Shown: positions 17,981-26,338 of the stretch, one piece after another
Layout: each line of letters begins with the position of its first letter
Numbering within the stretch: position 1 is the first letter of the stretch
Source of the DNA: Agrobacterium albertimagni AOL15
GTDB lineage: Bacteria; Pseudomonadota; Alphaproteobacteria; Rhizobiales; Rhizobiaceae
Assembly (NCBI RefSeq): GCF_000300855.1
Contig: NZ_ALJF01000006.1
Coordinates: forward strand, 1-64,000
Direction of reading: 5' to 3'
DNA length: 64,000 nucleotides
Notes under the pieces: model-generated
The model's input: only the letters and a program-made list of their open reading frames with translations
What the model was told of the DNA's origin: nothing
Databases searched by the model: none
Made by a program: the position numbers and the translations under genes

Positions 17981-18751
17981 TCAACCCTTTTCGCTAAGCC
18001 AACCCAGGATGTTCTTCCACAGTCGGCCATAGCCCTCCCATTCGCAAAATGCGGGCGACAGCCAGTGGGGACCGATATCGGACGTCCAGGCAGCGCTTCT
18101 TCCATTGCCGAACTTGCCCGTAACCAGCAGAGGATGGCTGCCCTGCTCGTCAGGCAGACGAGCGATCACCTCGACATCGGCGCGGTCCCGCACCTCGACC
18201 TCGTTGACGCCGAGAAGCACGGGCCACTCGCCCTCCATACCCGCCACCGTTGGATGGTCCGCCTTGACGATGACGGCCCCCGTTCCCTCCGGTATCTCGA
18301 CGCGGTCATCATAGGGCAAGCACGTCACCGGAAGCACATCTTCGACGGGTGTGCGACGCCAACGGGCCTTGCCGTCGATACCCTGGAAGGAAAAATAGCC
18401 GCCGACCATCAACAGGCCGCCGCCTTTTTCAACCCATGCCTTGATCAGTTTCAGTCTGTTCGGCACCGTCCTGGAATGCAGCCAGACGGCTGGCGGCAGC
18501 AACAGGGAGTTGGCGCCAATGTCCGAAAGGATGATCACGTCATAGGCGTCCAGCCCCTCCATATCGAAGGGGAATTTTTCCACGGCATCGTGCGCGGTCA
18601 TGTAGGTCAGATCAAACTCGCTGCCCTCAAGCGCTTTGACGAGTGGCTCTGCACCCAGATGGAACGTCACGCTGCCAAACTGGTCAAACCCTTTGTAATG
18701 GGTGGCCGAACTGACCCAGCTTTCGCCGACGAGTAGAACTTTCTTTGTCAT
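17981..18751 (-). CDS. ThuA-like / class I glutamine amidotransferase-like protein, cluster B
   Basis: A 256-residue paralogue of the cluster A protein at 12108-12881, very similar through the whole length (shared KVLLVGESWVSSATHYKGF, SLLLPPAVWLH, GKARWRRTPVE). Like that protein it lacks a visible nucleophile Cys. Start ATG 18751 has GGAAG six bases upstream. The two copies in two neighbouring catabolic clusters imply a shared step or a shared type of substrate. It follows the phosphotriesterase-like gene by 29 bp. Confidence 0.8.
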   Translation of the reverse strand: MTKKVLLVGESWVSSATHYKGFDQFGSVTFHLGAEPLVKALEGSEFDLTYMTAHDAVEKFPFDMEGLDAYDVIILSDIGANSLLLPPAVWLHSRTVPNRLKLIKAWVEKGGGLLMVGGYFSFQGIDGKARWRRTPVEDVLPVTCLPYDDRVEIPEGTGAVIVKADHPTVAGMEGEWPVLLGVNEVEVRDRADVEVIARLPDEQGSHPLLVTGKFGNGRSAAWTSDIGPHWLSPAFCEWEGYGRLWKNILGWLSEKG

Positions 18752-18780
18752 CTTGTCTTCCATGGTTTGTCGTCTGTCGG

Positions 18781-19845
18781 TCAGGCTTTCGCCTCGAAGA
18801 CCGATCTTGGATTGTCACGCATGAGGATCTCGAGCTGGCGATCGCTCAGGCCGTGACGCTTCAGTCGCGGCAGAAAATGCTTGAGGATGTAAGCGTATCC
18901 ATTGCCACCGTACCGGGTCAGCATCATCTTCACGAAGACATCGTGGGAGAGCAGAATACGGTCGATAAGCCCCCTCTCGACCAGCTTGACGATCGCACGC
19001 GCAGCCTCTTCGTCGCTCGGGCATTGCACCTGCTGGTCGGCATAAAAGAAATCCATGCCGATCATGTCGTATTCCAGGAAGGCTCCGCGTATCGCGAGCT
19101 CCTGCTGATAGGTCAGATCGTCATGCGAGGGGTTCATGTGGCAAAGCACGGTATGACGGAGCTCTGCCCCCTCCTCCTCAACGACATCGAGCACCTTGTG
19201 CCCAAGGCGAAACCAGCCCGGCAGATGCACCATCAACGGCAGTCCCGTGCGCCTTTGCGCACGCGCTGCTGCCCGCAGTGATTTCTCTTCCTGTGCCGTG
19301 AAGTCCGAGGAAACACCAATCTCACCGATCAGTCCGATCTTGATATCGGTGCCGTCCACGCCAACGACCGCCTCCTGGACGATCTCATCGGCGATCTGGT
19401 CGATCGACATGTCGGCCACCTTGGCCGGATGTGAGGAGCCAAGGTAATAGCCAGCACCCATGACGATGTTGAGACCCGACGCCTCGGAGATGCGTCGCAG
19501 CGCTCTGGGATCTCGTCCAATCCCTTGACAAGTCGGCTCAACGACGGTCCGACCGCCATGCGCGGCGAAATCCTTCAATTCAACGATCGCCAGAGGCTCG
19601 TCATCCAGCGTGATGTTGTGCTTGTTGACGAAGGGGTCCTGTCGCAGTTCGGACAGGATCTCGATGCACACAAAGCTGTCAGCCAGATACTGGCGTTCTG
19701 GCGTTTTGGGAGCGTGCCACCAGCAACGGCAATCATTGAGGATATGCTCGTGCATCAGGGTGACACCGAGCCCGGAGGCAGGGATGGCACCAGCCACCGT
19801 CATGACGTTGCCCGAGCGGGTATGACCTTCAGATAATTCGCTCAT
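18781..19845 (-). CDS. phosphotriesterase-like metal hydrolase
   Basis: A 354-residue amidohydrolase-superfamily (PTE) barrel. Metal ligands are visible: H32 and H34 in LMHEHIL, E175 in GLIGEIG at the bridging position (Glu instead of carbamylated Lys), H207 in MVHLPG, H236 in LCHMNP and D302 in LLSHDVF. Relatives hydrolyse lactones, cyclic amides or phosphotriesters; the substrate here is unknown. The start ATG at 19845 has GAGGTGAAGG upstream and follows the permease stop by five bases; an open frame extends far upstream inside the permease gene but has no plausible content. Confidence 0.88.
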   Translation of the reverse strand: MSELSEGHTRSGNVMTVAGAIPASGLGVTLMHEHILNDCRCWWHAPKTPERQYLADSFVCIEILSELRQDPFVNKHNITLDDEPLAIVELKDFAAHGGRTVVEPTCQGIGRDPRALRRISEASGLNIVMGAGYYLGSSHPAKVADMSIDQIADEIVQEAVVGVDGTDIKIGLIGEIGVSSDFTAQEEKSLRAAARAQRRTGLPLMVHLPGWFRLGHKVLDVVEEEGAELRHTVLCHMNPSHDDLTYQQELAIRGAFLEYDMIGMDFFYADQQVQCPSDEEAARAIVKLVERGLIDRILLSHDVFVKMMLTRYGGNGYAYILKHFLPRLKRHGLSDRQLEILMRDNPRSVFEAKA

Positions 19846-19850
19846 TGCCT

Positions 19851-20852
19851 TCACCTCGTCTTTGCGCCGAAGCGAAAATTGGTTGTGAAGATCTTGGTGT
19901 TGAGCCAGATAGCCACGAGAATGATGGCACCCGTCACGATCTGAGTGAAGAAGGGCGAGATATGCATCAGGATCAGGCCGTTGCCGATGACGGCAATGGT
20001 CAATGTTCCAAGCACCGTGCCCAGAATGCTCCCGCGTCCCCCCATCAAAGATGTTCCACCGAGAACCACGGCCGCGATCACCTGCAGTTCGAACCCGACC
20101 GCAGCATTGGATGAACCTGAGCCAAGCCGAGCGGCGATCAAAAGCCCCGCCACGGCGCAAGCGATACCGGAGACCATGTAGACGGAGGCAACAATCCATT
20201 TGGCCGGCATGCCGACACGCCGTGCCGCTTCGAGATTGGAACCGACCGCGACCACCTGCCGCCCATACTTGGTATAGGCGATGATGATATAGCCGATCAC
20301 TGCCACCAGCACCGCGATCAGTGCGGGGACCGGGATGCTGAAGAGCTCGCCACGACCAAGCCAGAAAAAGCCCGGGGCGTCCTTGATGGGGATTGAGTAG
20401 CCCTGTGTCAGCCAGAGGGCAAAGCCTCTGAGAATAGAGAGACCGGCCAGCGTCACGATGAAGGCCGGAATTCCCTGATAGGCGATGAACCAGCCCTGCG
20501 CGATGCCGAGCAGCGCTCCGAAACCGATCATGCCGGCGAGAACCAAGGGCCACGGATAGCCAATGGCAAGCAAGATCGCGGCGACCGCATTCACGAGTGC
20601 AACCTGCGAACCGACGGACAGATCGATACCACCGGTGATGATGACCAGCGTCATGGCAACTGCCACGATCAGGATCGGTGCTGCCTGACGGACGACATTC
20701 AAGATATTGCCGAAGGTCAGGAAGGTATCGGTCATGGCCGAAAAGAAGAGGAGGCAGGCGATGAAGAAGACGGCAATGGACATCACCTGTGCATGTTCAG
20801 ACACGAAGTCGGCGATCGGCGAGCCGGACGCGCGTTCAGTATAGGCGGTCAA
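19851..20852 (-). CDS. Rbs-type ABC transporter permease, cluster B
   Basis: A 333-residue RbsC-family permease with about eight to ten hydrophobic segments and the GGTSLMGGRG marker before the C-terminal helices. It overlaps the ATPase gene by four bases (ATGA). Only one permease gene is present, so the channel is probably a homodimer, unlike cluster A, which encodes two. Confidence 0.9.
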   Translation of the reverse strand: MTAYTERASGSPIADFVSEHAQVMSIAVFFIACLLFFSAMTDTFLTFGNILNVVRQAAPILIVAVAMTLVIITGGIDLSVGSQVALVNAVAAILLAIGYPWPLVLAGMIGFGALLGIAQGWFIAYQGIPAFIVTLAGLSILRGFALWLTQGYSIPIKDAPGFFWLGRGELFSIPVPALIAVLVAVIGYIIIAYTKYGRQVVAVGSNLEAARRVGMPAKWIVASVYMVSGIACAVAGLLIAARLGSGSSNAAVGFELQVIAAVVLGGTSLMGGRGSILGTVLGTLTIAVIGNGLILMHISPFFTQIVTGAIILVAIWLNTKIFTTNFRFGAKTR

Positions 20853-21667
20853 TGTCTCTGCCCTCCGACGATCAGTTGCACGAGGTCCTGGAGGTCCGTG
20901 TTGGCGATATTGCGTTCAGCAACCTTGGTGCCTTCATACATGACGGCGATGCGGTCACAGACGCGGAAGAGATCCTGCAGCCGGTGGGTGATCAAAATGA
21001 CGGAAACACCCTTCGCCTTTACCCGGTTGATGAGATTGAGCACGGCCTCGACTTCAGCCACGGCCAGAGCCGAGGTCGGCTCGTCCATGATCAGGACCTT
21101 GGGATTGAAGGATGCAGCGCGCGCGATCGCGATTGCCTGGCGCTGGCCGCCCGACAGTTTCTCGACCTTTGCATTGAGCCTTGGTATCCGAATTTCGAGC
21201 GCATCCAGCATTGCACGCGCCTCGGTCATCATTCGAGTCCGATCGAGAAACAGACCCTTGGTCAGTTCTCGCCCGAGGAAGAGGTTACCGACAACATCGA
21301 CATGGTCGCAAAGGCTCAAGTCCTGAAACACCATCTCGATGTTGCGATCACGCGCATCGGCGGGTCCGCTGAATTGAACCTTTTGGCCGTCGACGGTGAT
21401 CGTCCCGTCATCCGGGATATAGGTCCCGGAAATCACCTTGGTCAGGGTCGATTTTCCGGCTGCATTGTCCCCGACCAGGCCTAAGCACTCGCCGGGATAG
21501 ATATCGAGATCGACCCCGCGCAAGGCCTGATGCGATCCGAAATTCTTGCGGATGCCCTTGAGTGAGATACGGGGCTGGCGAACCGCGCCTTCGCCGGACC
21601 GATGGGGGAGGATTTCTCCTCCCCCCGACCCTGCGACAGCGGTTGGGTGCTGTCTGTCAGAGATCAT
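20849..21667 (-). CDS. ABC transporter ATPase, cluster B (single domain)
   Basis: A 272-residue ATPase with Walker A GDNAAGKST, signature LSGGQRQAIAIARA and Walker B VLIMDEPTSAL. As in cluster A it is a single-domain (FrcA-like) form. The ATG overlaps the binding protein stop by four bases. The first 33 residues have no recognisable domain, so a slightly later start is possible. Confidence 0.9.
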   Translation of the reverse strand: MISDRQHPTAVAGSGGGEILPHRSGEGAVRQPRISLKGIRKNFGSHQALRGVDLDIYPGECLGLVGDNAAGKSTLTKVISGTYIPDDGTITVDGQKVQFSGPADARDRNIEMVFQDLSLCDHVDVVGNLFLGRELTKGLFLDRTRMMTEARAMLDALEIRIPRLNAKVEKLSGGQRQAIAIARAASFNPKVLIMDEPTSALAVAEVEAVLNLINRVKAKGVSVILITHRLQDLFRVCDRIAVMYEGTKVAERNIANTDLQDLVQLIVGGQRH

Positions 21668-22614
21668 TTGAAGATGGCCCGGTACGGTTCGACGTTTTCC
21701 TTGGTGACGATGGTGATCGGAACGGAGATCGTCTTCTCCACCGTGCCGCCATCCGAGATCGTCTTCAGAGCGTCGACGGCTGCCGCACCCATGGCCGCAG
21801 GATCCTGCTGGATGACTGCGGTGACATAGCCCGCATCGATCCCGGCGATGGCCTGGGCGGTCAGATCCCAGCCGAAGACCTTGACGTCAGCCTGCTTGCC
21901 CTGGCTCTCCACGGCAGCAATGGCCCCCATCAATGCGGGTTCGCCCGTCGCATAGACGGCCGTCATATCCGGGTTGGCGGTGATGAGGTTCTCGGCTGCG
22001 GCGAGTGCCGTGTCCTGGACGTTCTGACCGTCGACGACGCCAGCGGTGGTCACACCTTCGGCAGCCTTCACCGTAGTCTCGAAACCTTCCTGCCGGACAT
22101 TCTGGATGGCAGAGTTCAAGGCACCGACGACGCCGTACTTCACGGAGCCGCCCATGCTGTTCTTCACATAATCGATGAAGAATGCGCCCATATCGGCACC
22201 AGCCTTGGCGTTATCGACACCGATCTGTGCCATTTGCGGCCCTTCAGGCAGGATCGCATCGATGGCAACCACCGGAATTCCGGCGGCGGCCGCCTGCTGG
22301 ACGGCAGGCATGATCCCGTTCACATCAATTGCGACGACGGCGAGACCGTCGACCTTCTGCTGGATGTAGGTCTCGATGGCACTGTTTTGTGCGGCCGGAT
22401 CGTTGTTGGCGTTGAAGATCACCAGTTTCGCACCGGCAGCTTCCGCAGCCTTTTGCGCTCCCTCGTTCATCTGGTTGAAGAACAAGGCCTGCTGGTTGAT
22501 TTGAACGAGTGCGAAGGTTTTTTCGGCCGAGTGAGCGATCGAGCCGAATGAAATGCTTGCAAATGCTGTTGCTGCGAGTGCGGCAGTCACTGTTCTGCGT
22601 GTCAGATGTGTCAT
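21664..22614 (-). CDS. sugar-type periplasmic binding protein, cluster B
   Basis: A 316-residue RbsB-like (Peripla_BP_4) secreted binding protein. A twin-Arg-like basic start (MTHLTRRTVTAALAATAF) and cleavage near AHSAEK precede FALVQINQQALFFNQMNEGA. It is the first transporter gene after the LacI gene (37 bp downstream), followed by ATPase and permease with overlapping starts, so the transporter is transcribed with its regulator. Confidence 0.9.
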   Translation of the reverse strand: MTHLTRRTVTAALAATAFASISFGSIAHSAEKTFALVQINQQALFFNQMNEGAQKAAEAAGAKLVIFNANNDPAAQNSAIETYIQQKVDGLAVVAIDVNGIMPAVQQAAAAGIPVVAIDAILPEGPQMAQIGVDNAKAGADMGAFFIDYVKNSMGGSVKYGVVGALNSAIQNVRQEGFETTVKAAEGVTTAGVVDGQNVQDTALAAAENLITANPDMTAVYATGEPALMGAIAAVESQGKQADVKVFGWDLTAQAIAGIDAGYVTAVIQQDPAAMGAAAVDALKTISDGGTVEKTISVPITIVTKENVEPYRAIFK

Positions 22615-22651
22615 GTTCTTGTCCTCTGGTTCGGTTCAGCTTCGTTGCTTT

Positions 22652-23674
22652 TTATGGTTTCGCCGGCGGTGCAACGGAATGCCGCACGACGATTTCGACA
22701 GGCAGCAACTCCTCGGAAGCCAGGCTTTCTGAAGTCTGCCAATTCGTTTCAAGAAGAAGCGCCAGCGCACGCTCGCCAAGTGCCCTGACCGGCTGGCGTA
22801 TTGCAGTGAGCGATGGTGAAAAGAGATGGAGCGGCCCGACATCGTCGAAGCCGATCACAGAGATCTCATCCGGGATGGAGACGCCCTGAGCTCGCAAGAC
22901 TTCAACCAGTCCGATCGCGATCTCGTCGGAGCTGGCAAAGATTGCAGTCGCCGGCATTCCTTCTGCGATGAAGCGCCTGGCTGCCTCGCGGCCGAACTCG
23001 ACGGAGAAACTGCCTTCGTAGCGGGCAACGTCGAAGGGCATACCTGTCTCCAGCAGCGCCCTCTCCAGCCCCCTGTAACGACGGCGGGTGCTGATCATGT
23101 CCTGCGGACCGCCGATGTAGACAATTCGCCGATGACCATGCTCCGCAAGGTGGCGCCCTGCCAGATATCCGCCTTCCTCGTTGTCACAGAAGAGCTTCGG
23201 AACAACAGCATCGGGCACGTCTTCATCGACGATCACGACCTTGCCAGTCTGATTGATCAGACCGGCCAGAACGCCATCGTCGGGGTGATTGGTCACAAAG
23301 ATCAGTCCGTCGACATGATTGCGGGCAAGCGCAGTCACATAGGAAATCTCGCGCCCGGGACGATTGAGCGTAACATGCAGCGACAACGACAGCCCCCGCT
23401 TGTCGGCCTCCTGCTCCACTGCAGCAACAAGCGTTGCGAAGAATGGGTTGGCGATATCTGGAACGACGAGACCGATTGTATCGGAGCGACCGCGGCTGAG
23501 GCGGCGCGCATGAGGATTGGGCTCGTAGCGCAAGTCGCGGATCGCAGTCTCGATCCGCTCTCTGGTCTCTGGCGGCAGCTGGAGCGTGCCGTTGAGCAGG
23601 CGGGAGACTGTGGCCACCGAAACGCCGGCGGCTTCCGCCACGTCCTTCAGGCTTGTCGCTGCCGTCCTTGCCAT
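22652..23674 (-). CDS. LacI family repressor of cluster B
   Basis: A 340-residue LacI-family regulator: HTH SLKDVAEAAGVSVATVSRLLN at the N-terminus, a hinge around YEPNPHARRL, then a sugar-binding periplasmic-type domain starting IGLVVPDIANPFF. I use ATG 23674; a TTG start four codons upstream is possible. It is the first gene of cluster B and reads in the same direction as the transporter. The four-site operator ladder 29 bp upstream is very probably its target, giving autoregulation of the entire cluster. Confidence 0.92.
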   Translation of the reverse strand: MARTAATSLKDVAEAAGVSVATVSRLLNGTLQLPPETRERIETAIRDLRYEPNPHARRLSRGRSDTIGLVVPDIANPFFATLVAAVEQEADKRGLSLSLHVTLNRPGREISYVTALARNHVDGLIFVTNHPDDGVLAGLINQTGKVVIVDEDVPDAVVPKLFCDNEEGGYLAGRHLAEHGHRRIVYIGGPQDMISTRRRYRGLERALLETGMPFDVARYEGSFSVEFGREAARRFIAEGMPATAIFASSDEIAIGLVEVLRAQGVSIPDEISVIGFDDVGPLHLFSPSLTAIRQPVRALGERALALLLETNWQTSESLASEELLPVEIVVRHSVAPPAKP

Positions 23675-23702
23675 CCCGTTCAACACCCCTATTGCCGATC
23701 AG

Positions 23703-23754
23703 GTAAACCGCTTAGTAAAGCGGTTTAGTAAAACGCTTTACTAAACCGCTTTAC
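23703..23754. promoter_or_regulatory. ladder of four LacI-type operators
   Basis: Three perfect copies of TAAANCGNTTTA lie at 23716-23727, 23729-23740 and 23742-23753, with centres exactly 13 bp apart. A fourth, degraded copy (TAAACCGCTTAG) lies at 23704-23715, 12 bp further out. The last three form one long inverted repeat with 18-bp perfect arms (23715-23732 and 23737-23754) around four bases. The array is 29 bp upstream of the LacI gene of cluster B. Confidence 0.8.
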
Positions 23755-23970
23755 AGTGCCACCGGCTTTTGGCTTGTCAAGAACAAATTTGAAGGACACG
23801 CCGAGGTGACTGCTTCTTTTTTTGGCGAAATTTCCCAGTGGCGAAAACTAAGTCACAACATGGCGCCCGGGAAGAACTTGGCTCAGGCAGCCGATGGCAA
23901 GTAAGCCCGACACGGCAACGAAAGCGGTCCGGGGCTTTTTTGTGTCATCCATCTGACGCAGTCCCAAGCG

Positions 23971-24447
23971 GTGCGAGCGACCCGAAAGCAGGGGTATCTT
24001 GCTGCGAAGGCAGAAATAAGCATCGGGGAGATGGTCTCGATGACGCGCGAAACCGCGCCGATCCCGATCCTTTATTCCACCACACTCCCCTATGCTTCCT
24101 TGGGACGCGAGGCAGTGGACGGCACCCTGGCCGCGGCCTCCGAGGCCAACGCAAGCACGGACGACCCGTTTCGCCTTGAACCCAAGATTGCAGCCCCTAG
24201 GGGGCGCGCAGAACAATACGCCTCGCTGGCTGACGCGGCCATTCGTCAACAAGGCTGGCGCCATGTGATCGGCAAGATCACATCGTGGAGCCGCAAGGAT
24301 GTCCTGCCGGTCATGGAACGACATGGCTCCGCTCGGAGCTGTTTTGAGGAGCGCCCTCAATTCGCCCAAAGTCAAATTCTGATGCATTATAACGCATCAG
24401 AGTTTGATTTTGATGCGCCATACTACATCACCTTGAGAAAACGGTGA
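23971..24447 (+). CDS. doubtful hypothetical protein
   Basis: A 158-codon open frame that I do not recognise; a more natural start would be the internal ATG at 24040. Its codon wobble is GC-rich through about 24350, as in real genes here, but the 3' end runs through the hipBA operator-like inverted repeat and becomes AT-rich. It may be the remains of a gene cut by the arrival of the hipBA locus. An opposite-strand frame of similar length also exists, so coding is not secure. Confidence 0.22.
   Translation: MRATRKQGYLAAKAEISIGEMVSMTRETAPIPILYSTTLPYASLGREAVDGTLAAASEANASTDDPFRLEPKIAAPRGRAEQYASLADAAIRQQGWRHVIGKITSWSRKDVLPVMERHGSARSCFEERPQFAQSQILMHYNASEFDFDAPYYITLRKR
24372..24407. promoter_or_regulatory. 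inverted repeat, candidate HipB operator
   Basis: TCAAATTCTGATGC and GCATCAGAGTTTGA are 14-bp arms with one mismatch, separated by eight bases. The core TGATGC-N8-GCATCA has the same geometry as the E. coli HipB site (TATCC-N8-GGATA). It lies about 97 bp upstream of the hipB-like start. Further TGATGC half sites occur near 24410 and 24484. Confidence 0.6.
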
Positions 24448-24503
24448 TCATGTGATATCGCAAAAGACATCAAATGAGAAAAATGATGCAGAAATAAACA
24501 TCG

Positions 24504-25100
24504 ATGAAATATGAGACTCAGGAGATCGCGGATCGCCTACGCGAAGCCAGAGAAGCAAAACAGCTCAGCCAACGTGAGTTGAGCCGGTTGGCTGGCGTCC
24601 CGCAAGCGCAGATTTCGCGGATCGAATCCAACAGCGTTGATCTGCGCCTGTCCAGCCTCGTCGCGATCGCCAGCGCATTGGATCTGGAGATCGCCTTGGT
24701 ACCACGCAAGGCGGTGCCTGCGATCAAATCGATTACGCGTCAGACCACCGATCGCAAAGTGAACCAACCGCCCGCGATCAACAAGGAAATGCAGCGATTG
24801 CAAAAGGCGGTTCGCGCCCTTCAGATCGAGGCGCCGACCTTGCCGGAGCTGGATGAGCTGCGCAAAGCCACGGCAGCACTCCAGCGTCTCCAGATAGACA
24901 CGCGGTTTCTGGGCAATCTCCGCTCACTGCGCCAAATGATCGCCCACGCCAAACTGACAGAGCACTGGAAGGGCATATTGGACGCGACCAGCAGCATGAG
25001 AGCGCTCCGCAACCAGATCGCCCAATTCGAGCCGACGAGCGAACAACGCAGCGCCAATCGTCCCGCCTACTCGTTAGATGAGGAGGATGACGATGCCTGA
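24504..25100 (+). CDS. HipB-like XRE antitoxin/repressor
   Basis: A 198-residue DNA-binding protein. Residues about 7-65 are an XRE helix-turn-helix (REAREAKQLSQRELSRLAGVPQAQISRIE). The remaining 130 residues are helical and longer than in E. coli HipB (88 residues). It overlaps the HipA start by eight bases, the normal antitoxin-then-toxin arrangement, and should repress its own operon through the upstream inverted repeat. Confidence 0.88.
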   Translation: MKYETQEIADRLREAREAKQLSQRELSRLAGVPQAQISRIESNSVDLRLSSLVAIASALDLEIALVPRKAVPAIKSITRQTTDRKVNQPPAINKEMQRLQKAVRALQIEAPTLPELDELRKATAALQRLQIDTRFLGNLRSLRQMIAHAKLTEHWKGILDATSSMRALRNQIAQFEPTSEQRSANRPAYSLDEEDDDA

Positions 25101-26328
25101 TCTATCTGTTTTGAGTGTGCGCCTCTATGGCGAAGACATCGGCACCATCACCTATGTCGGAACCGAAAAAACGCTCTTTGCCTTCAACGATGCCTATGTC
25201 GAAAACCGAGACAGACCGACCCTCGGCCTCCAGTTCAAGGATAGCCTCGGCGACCTGATCACGGACTTTAGGCCGTATAAAATCAAGCTGATGCCCTATT
25301 TCTCGAACCTTCTACCAGAGGGGCATCTGCGCCGGTATCTGGCCGACAGGGCTGACATCCATATTGACCGCGAGTTCTTCCTCTTGTGGGTGCTCGGGCA
25401 AGACCTGCCCGGCGCGATCACCGTCGTCCCGGCAGACGGTGAAGAATGGCCGGACGAAGCACACAACATCCTGGAAGGCGAAGCCGCAAAGGAAGCTGCC
25501 GAAGATGCCATGCGGTTTTCATTGGCGGGTGTGCAGCTCAAATTCTCGGCGGTTCAAAGCGCCAGCGGTGGCTTGACCATTCCGACCAGCGGCGTCGGCG
25601 GCAACCGGATCGTCAAACTCCCCTCGCGCGAGTTTGCAAACGTTCCGGAAAACGAATTCTCGATGATGAGCCTTGCGAGGATGGTCGGGATCCACGTGCC
25701 AGCGATCGGGCTGATCGATGTGCGATCGATCGGCAATCTGCCGGACGGTATTGAGAAGATCGGGCAACAGGCCTTTGTCATCGAGCGCTTCGATCGCAAT
25801 GAGGATGGCAGCGTGACCCATATCGAGGATTTCGCGCAGGTCTTTAACGTCTACCCTGAGGACAAGTACAAGAAAGCCAGTTACCGCAATCTGATATCGG
25901 TGGTCGCGTCTGAATCCGATCAGGACGATGTGGCCGAATTCATTCGCCGCCTGACATTCAATGTCCTGATCGGCAATGGCGACATGCATCTGAAAAACTG
26001 GTCGCTGATCTATCCTGATCGACGAAACGCCCGCCTTGCACCTGCTTATGACTTCGTGTCCACGATCCCATATATCGCCAATGACAAGTCCGCGCTGACC
26101 TTCAGCCGGACGAAGGAGTTCACCGGGTTCACAACGGACGAGCTGGCCCACCTGTCTGCGAAAGCGAACCTTCCCAAGAAACTCGTCCTTGATACGGCCA
26201 AGGAAACCGTCGCGCTTTTCATGGAGCGATGGGAGGCCGAAAAGTCCAACCTTCCTATGCACCAAGATGTTGTCGAGGCCATCGACAAGCATCTTAAGAC
26301 GCTGCCTGTCGTCACCGGCAAAGAGTGA
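25093..26328 (+). CDS. HipA-like serine/threonine kinase toxin
   Basis: A 411-residue HipA-family kinase. The start at 25093 has AGGAGG six bases upstream; ATGs at 25078 and 25087 lack a properly spaced site. Motifs are intact: FSLAGVQLKFS (P-loop-like), FVIERFDR, catalytic loop GNGDMHLKN (D297, N302) and the AYDF metal site (D320). Such toxins phosphorylate translation factors (GltX in E. coli) and cause growth arrest; the HipB-like partner neutralises it. A second, broken hipA lies at 51757-52885. Confidence 0.9.
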   Translation: MPDLSVLSVRLYGEDIGTITYVGTEKTLFAFNDAYVENRDRPTLGLQFKDSLGDLITDFRPYKIKLMPYFSNLLPEGHLRRYLADRADIHIDREFFLLWVLGQDLPGAITVVPADGEEWPDEAHNILEGEAAKEAAEDAMRFSLAGVQLKFSAVQSASGGLTIPTSGVGGNRIVKLPSREFANVPENEFSMMSLARMVGIHVPAIGLIDVRSIGNLPDGIEKIGQQAFVIERFDRNEDGSVTHIEDFAQVFNVYPEDKYKKASYRNLISVVASESDQDDVAEFIRRLTFNVLIGNGDMHLKNWSLIYPDRRNARLAPAYDFVSTIPYIANDKSALTFSRTKEFTGFTTDELAHLSAKANLPKKLVLDTAKETVALFMERWEAEKSNLPMHQDVVEAIDKHLKTLPVVTGKE

Positions 26329-26338
26329 AGAATGCGGC

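Larger units (their letters stand above)
23755..24503. other. 749-bp region between cluster B and hipBA
   Basis: No recognised gene. It holds the upstream side of the cluster B promoter, one doubtful reading frame (23971-24447) and the hipBA operator-like repeat (24372-24407). Wobble positions of the doubtful frame are GC-rich, so parts may be decayed coding sequence. Confidence 0.5.

Noticed and set aside
17266..18105. Minus-strand frame of 279 codons bridging the inverted kinase and the ThuA-like gene
   Set aside because: I considered it because it would close the gap in the minus-strand operon, but its sequence is Ser/Arg/Ala-rich antisense of the PfkB kinase.
19846..20553. N-terminal extension of the phosphotriesterase-like protein to 590 residues
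   Set aside because: The extension lies entirely in another frame of the permease gene; the start at 19845 has a strong ribosome site and gives the normal PTE length.
21562..22551. Plus-strand open frame of 329 codons opposite the cluster B binding protein
   Set aside because: Composition is His/Arg/Gly-rich antisense; the minus-strand binding protein has signal peptide and family motifs.
22826..23728. Plus-strand open frame of 300 codons opposite the LacI gene
   Set aside because: Shadow of a well supported LacI gene and it runs through its operator array.
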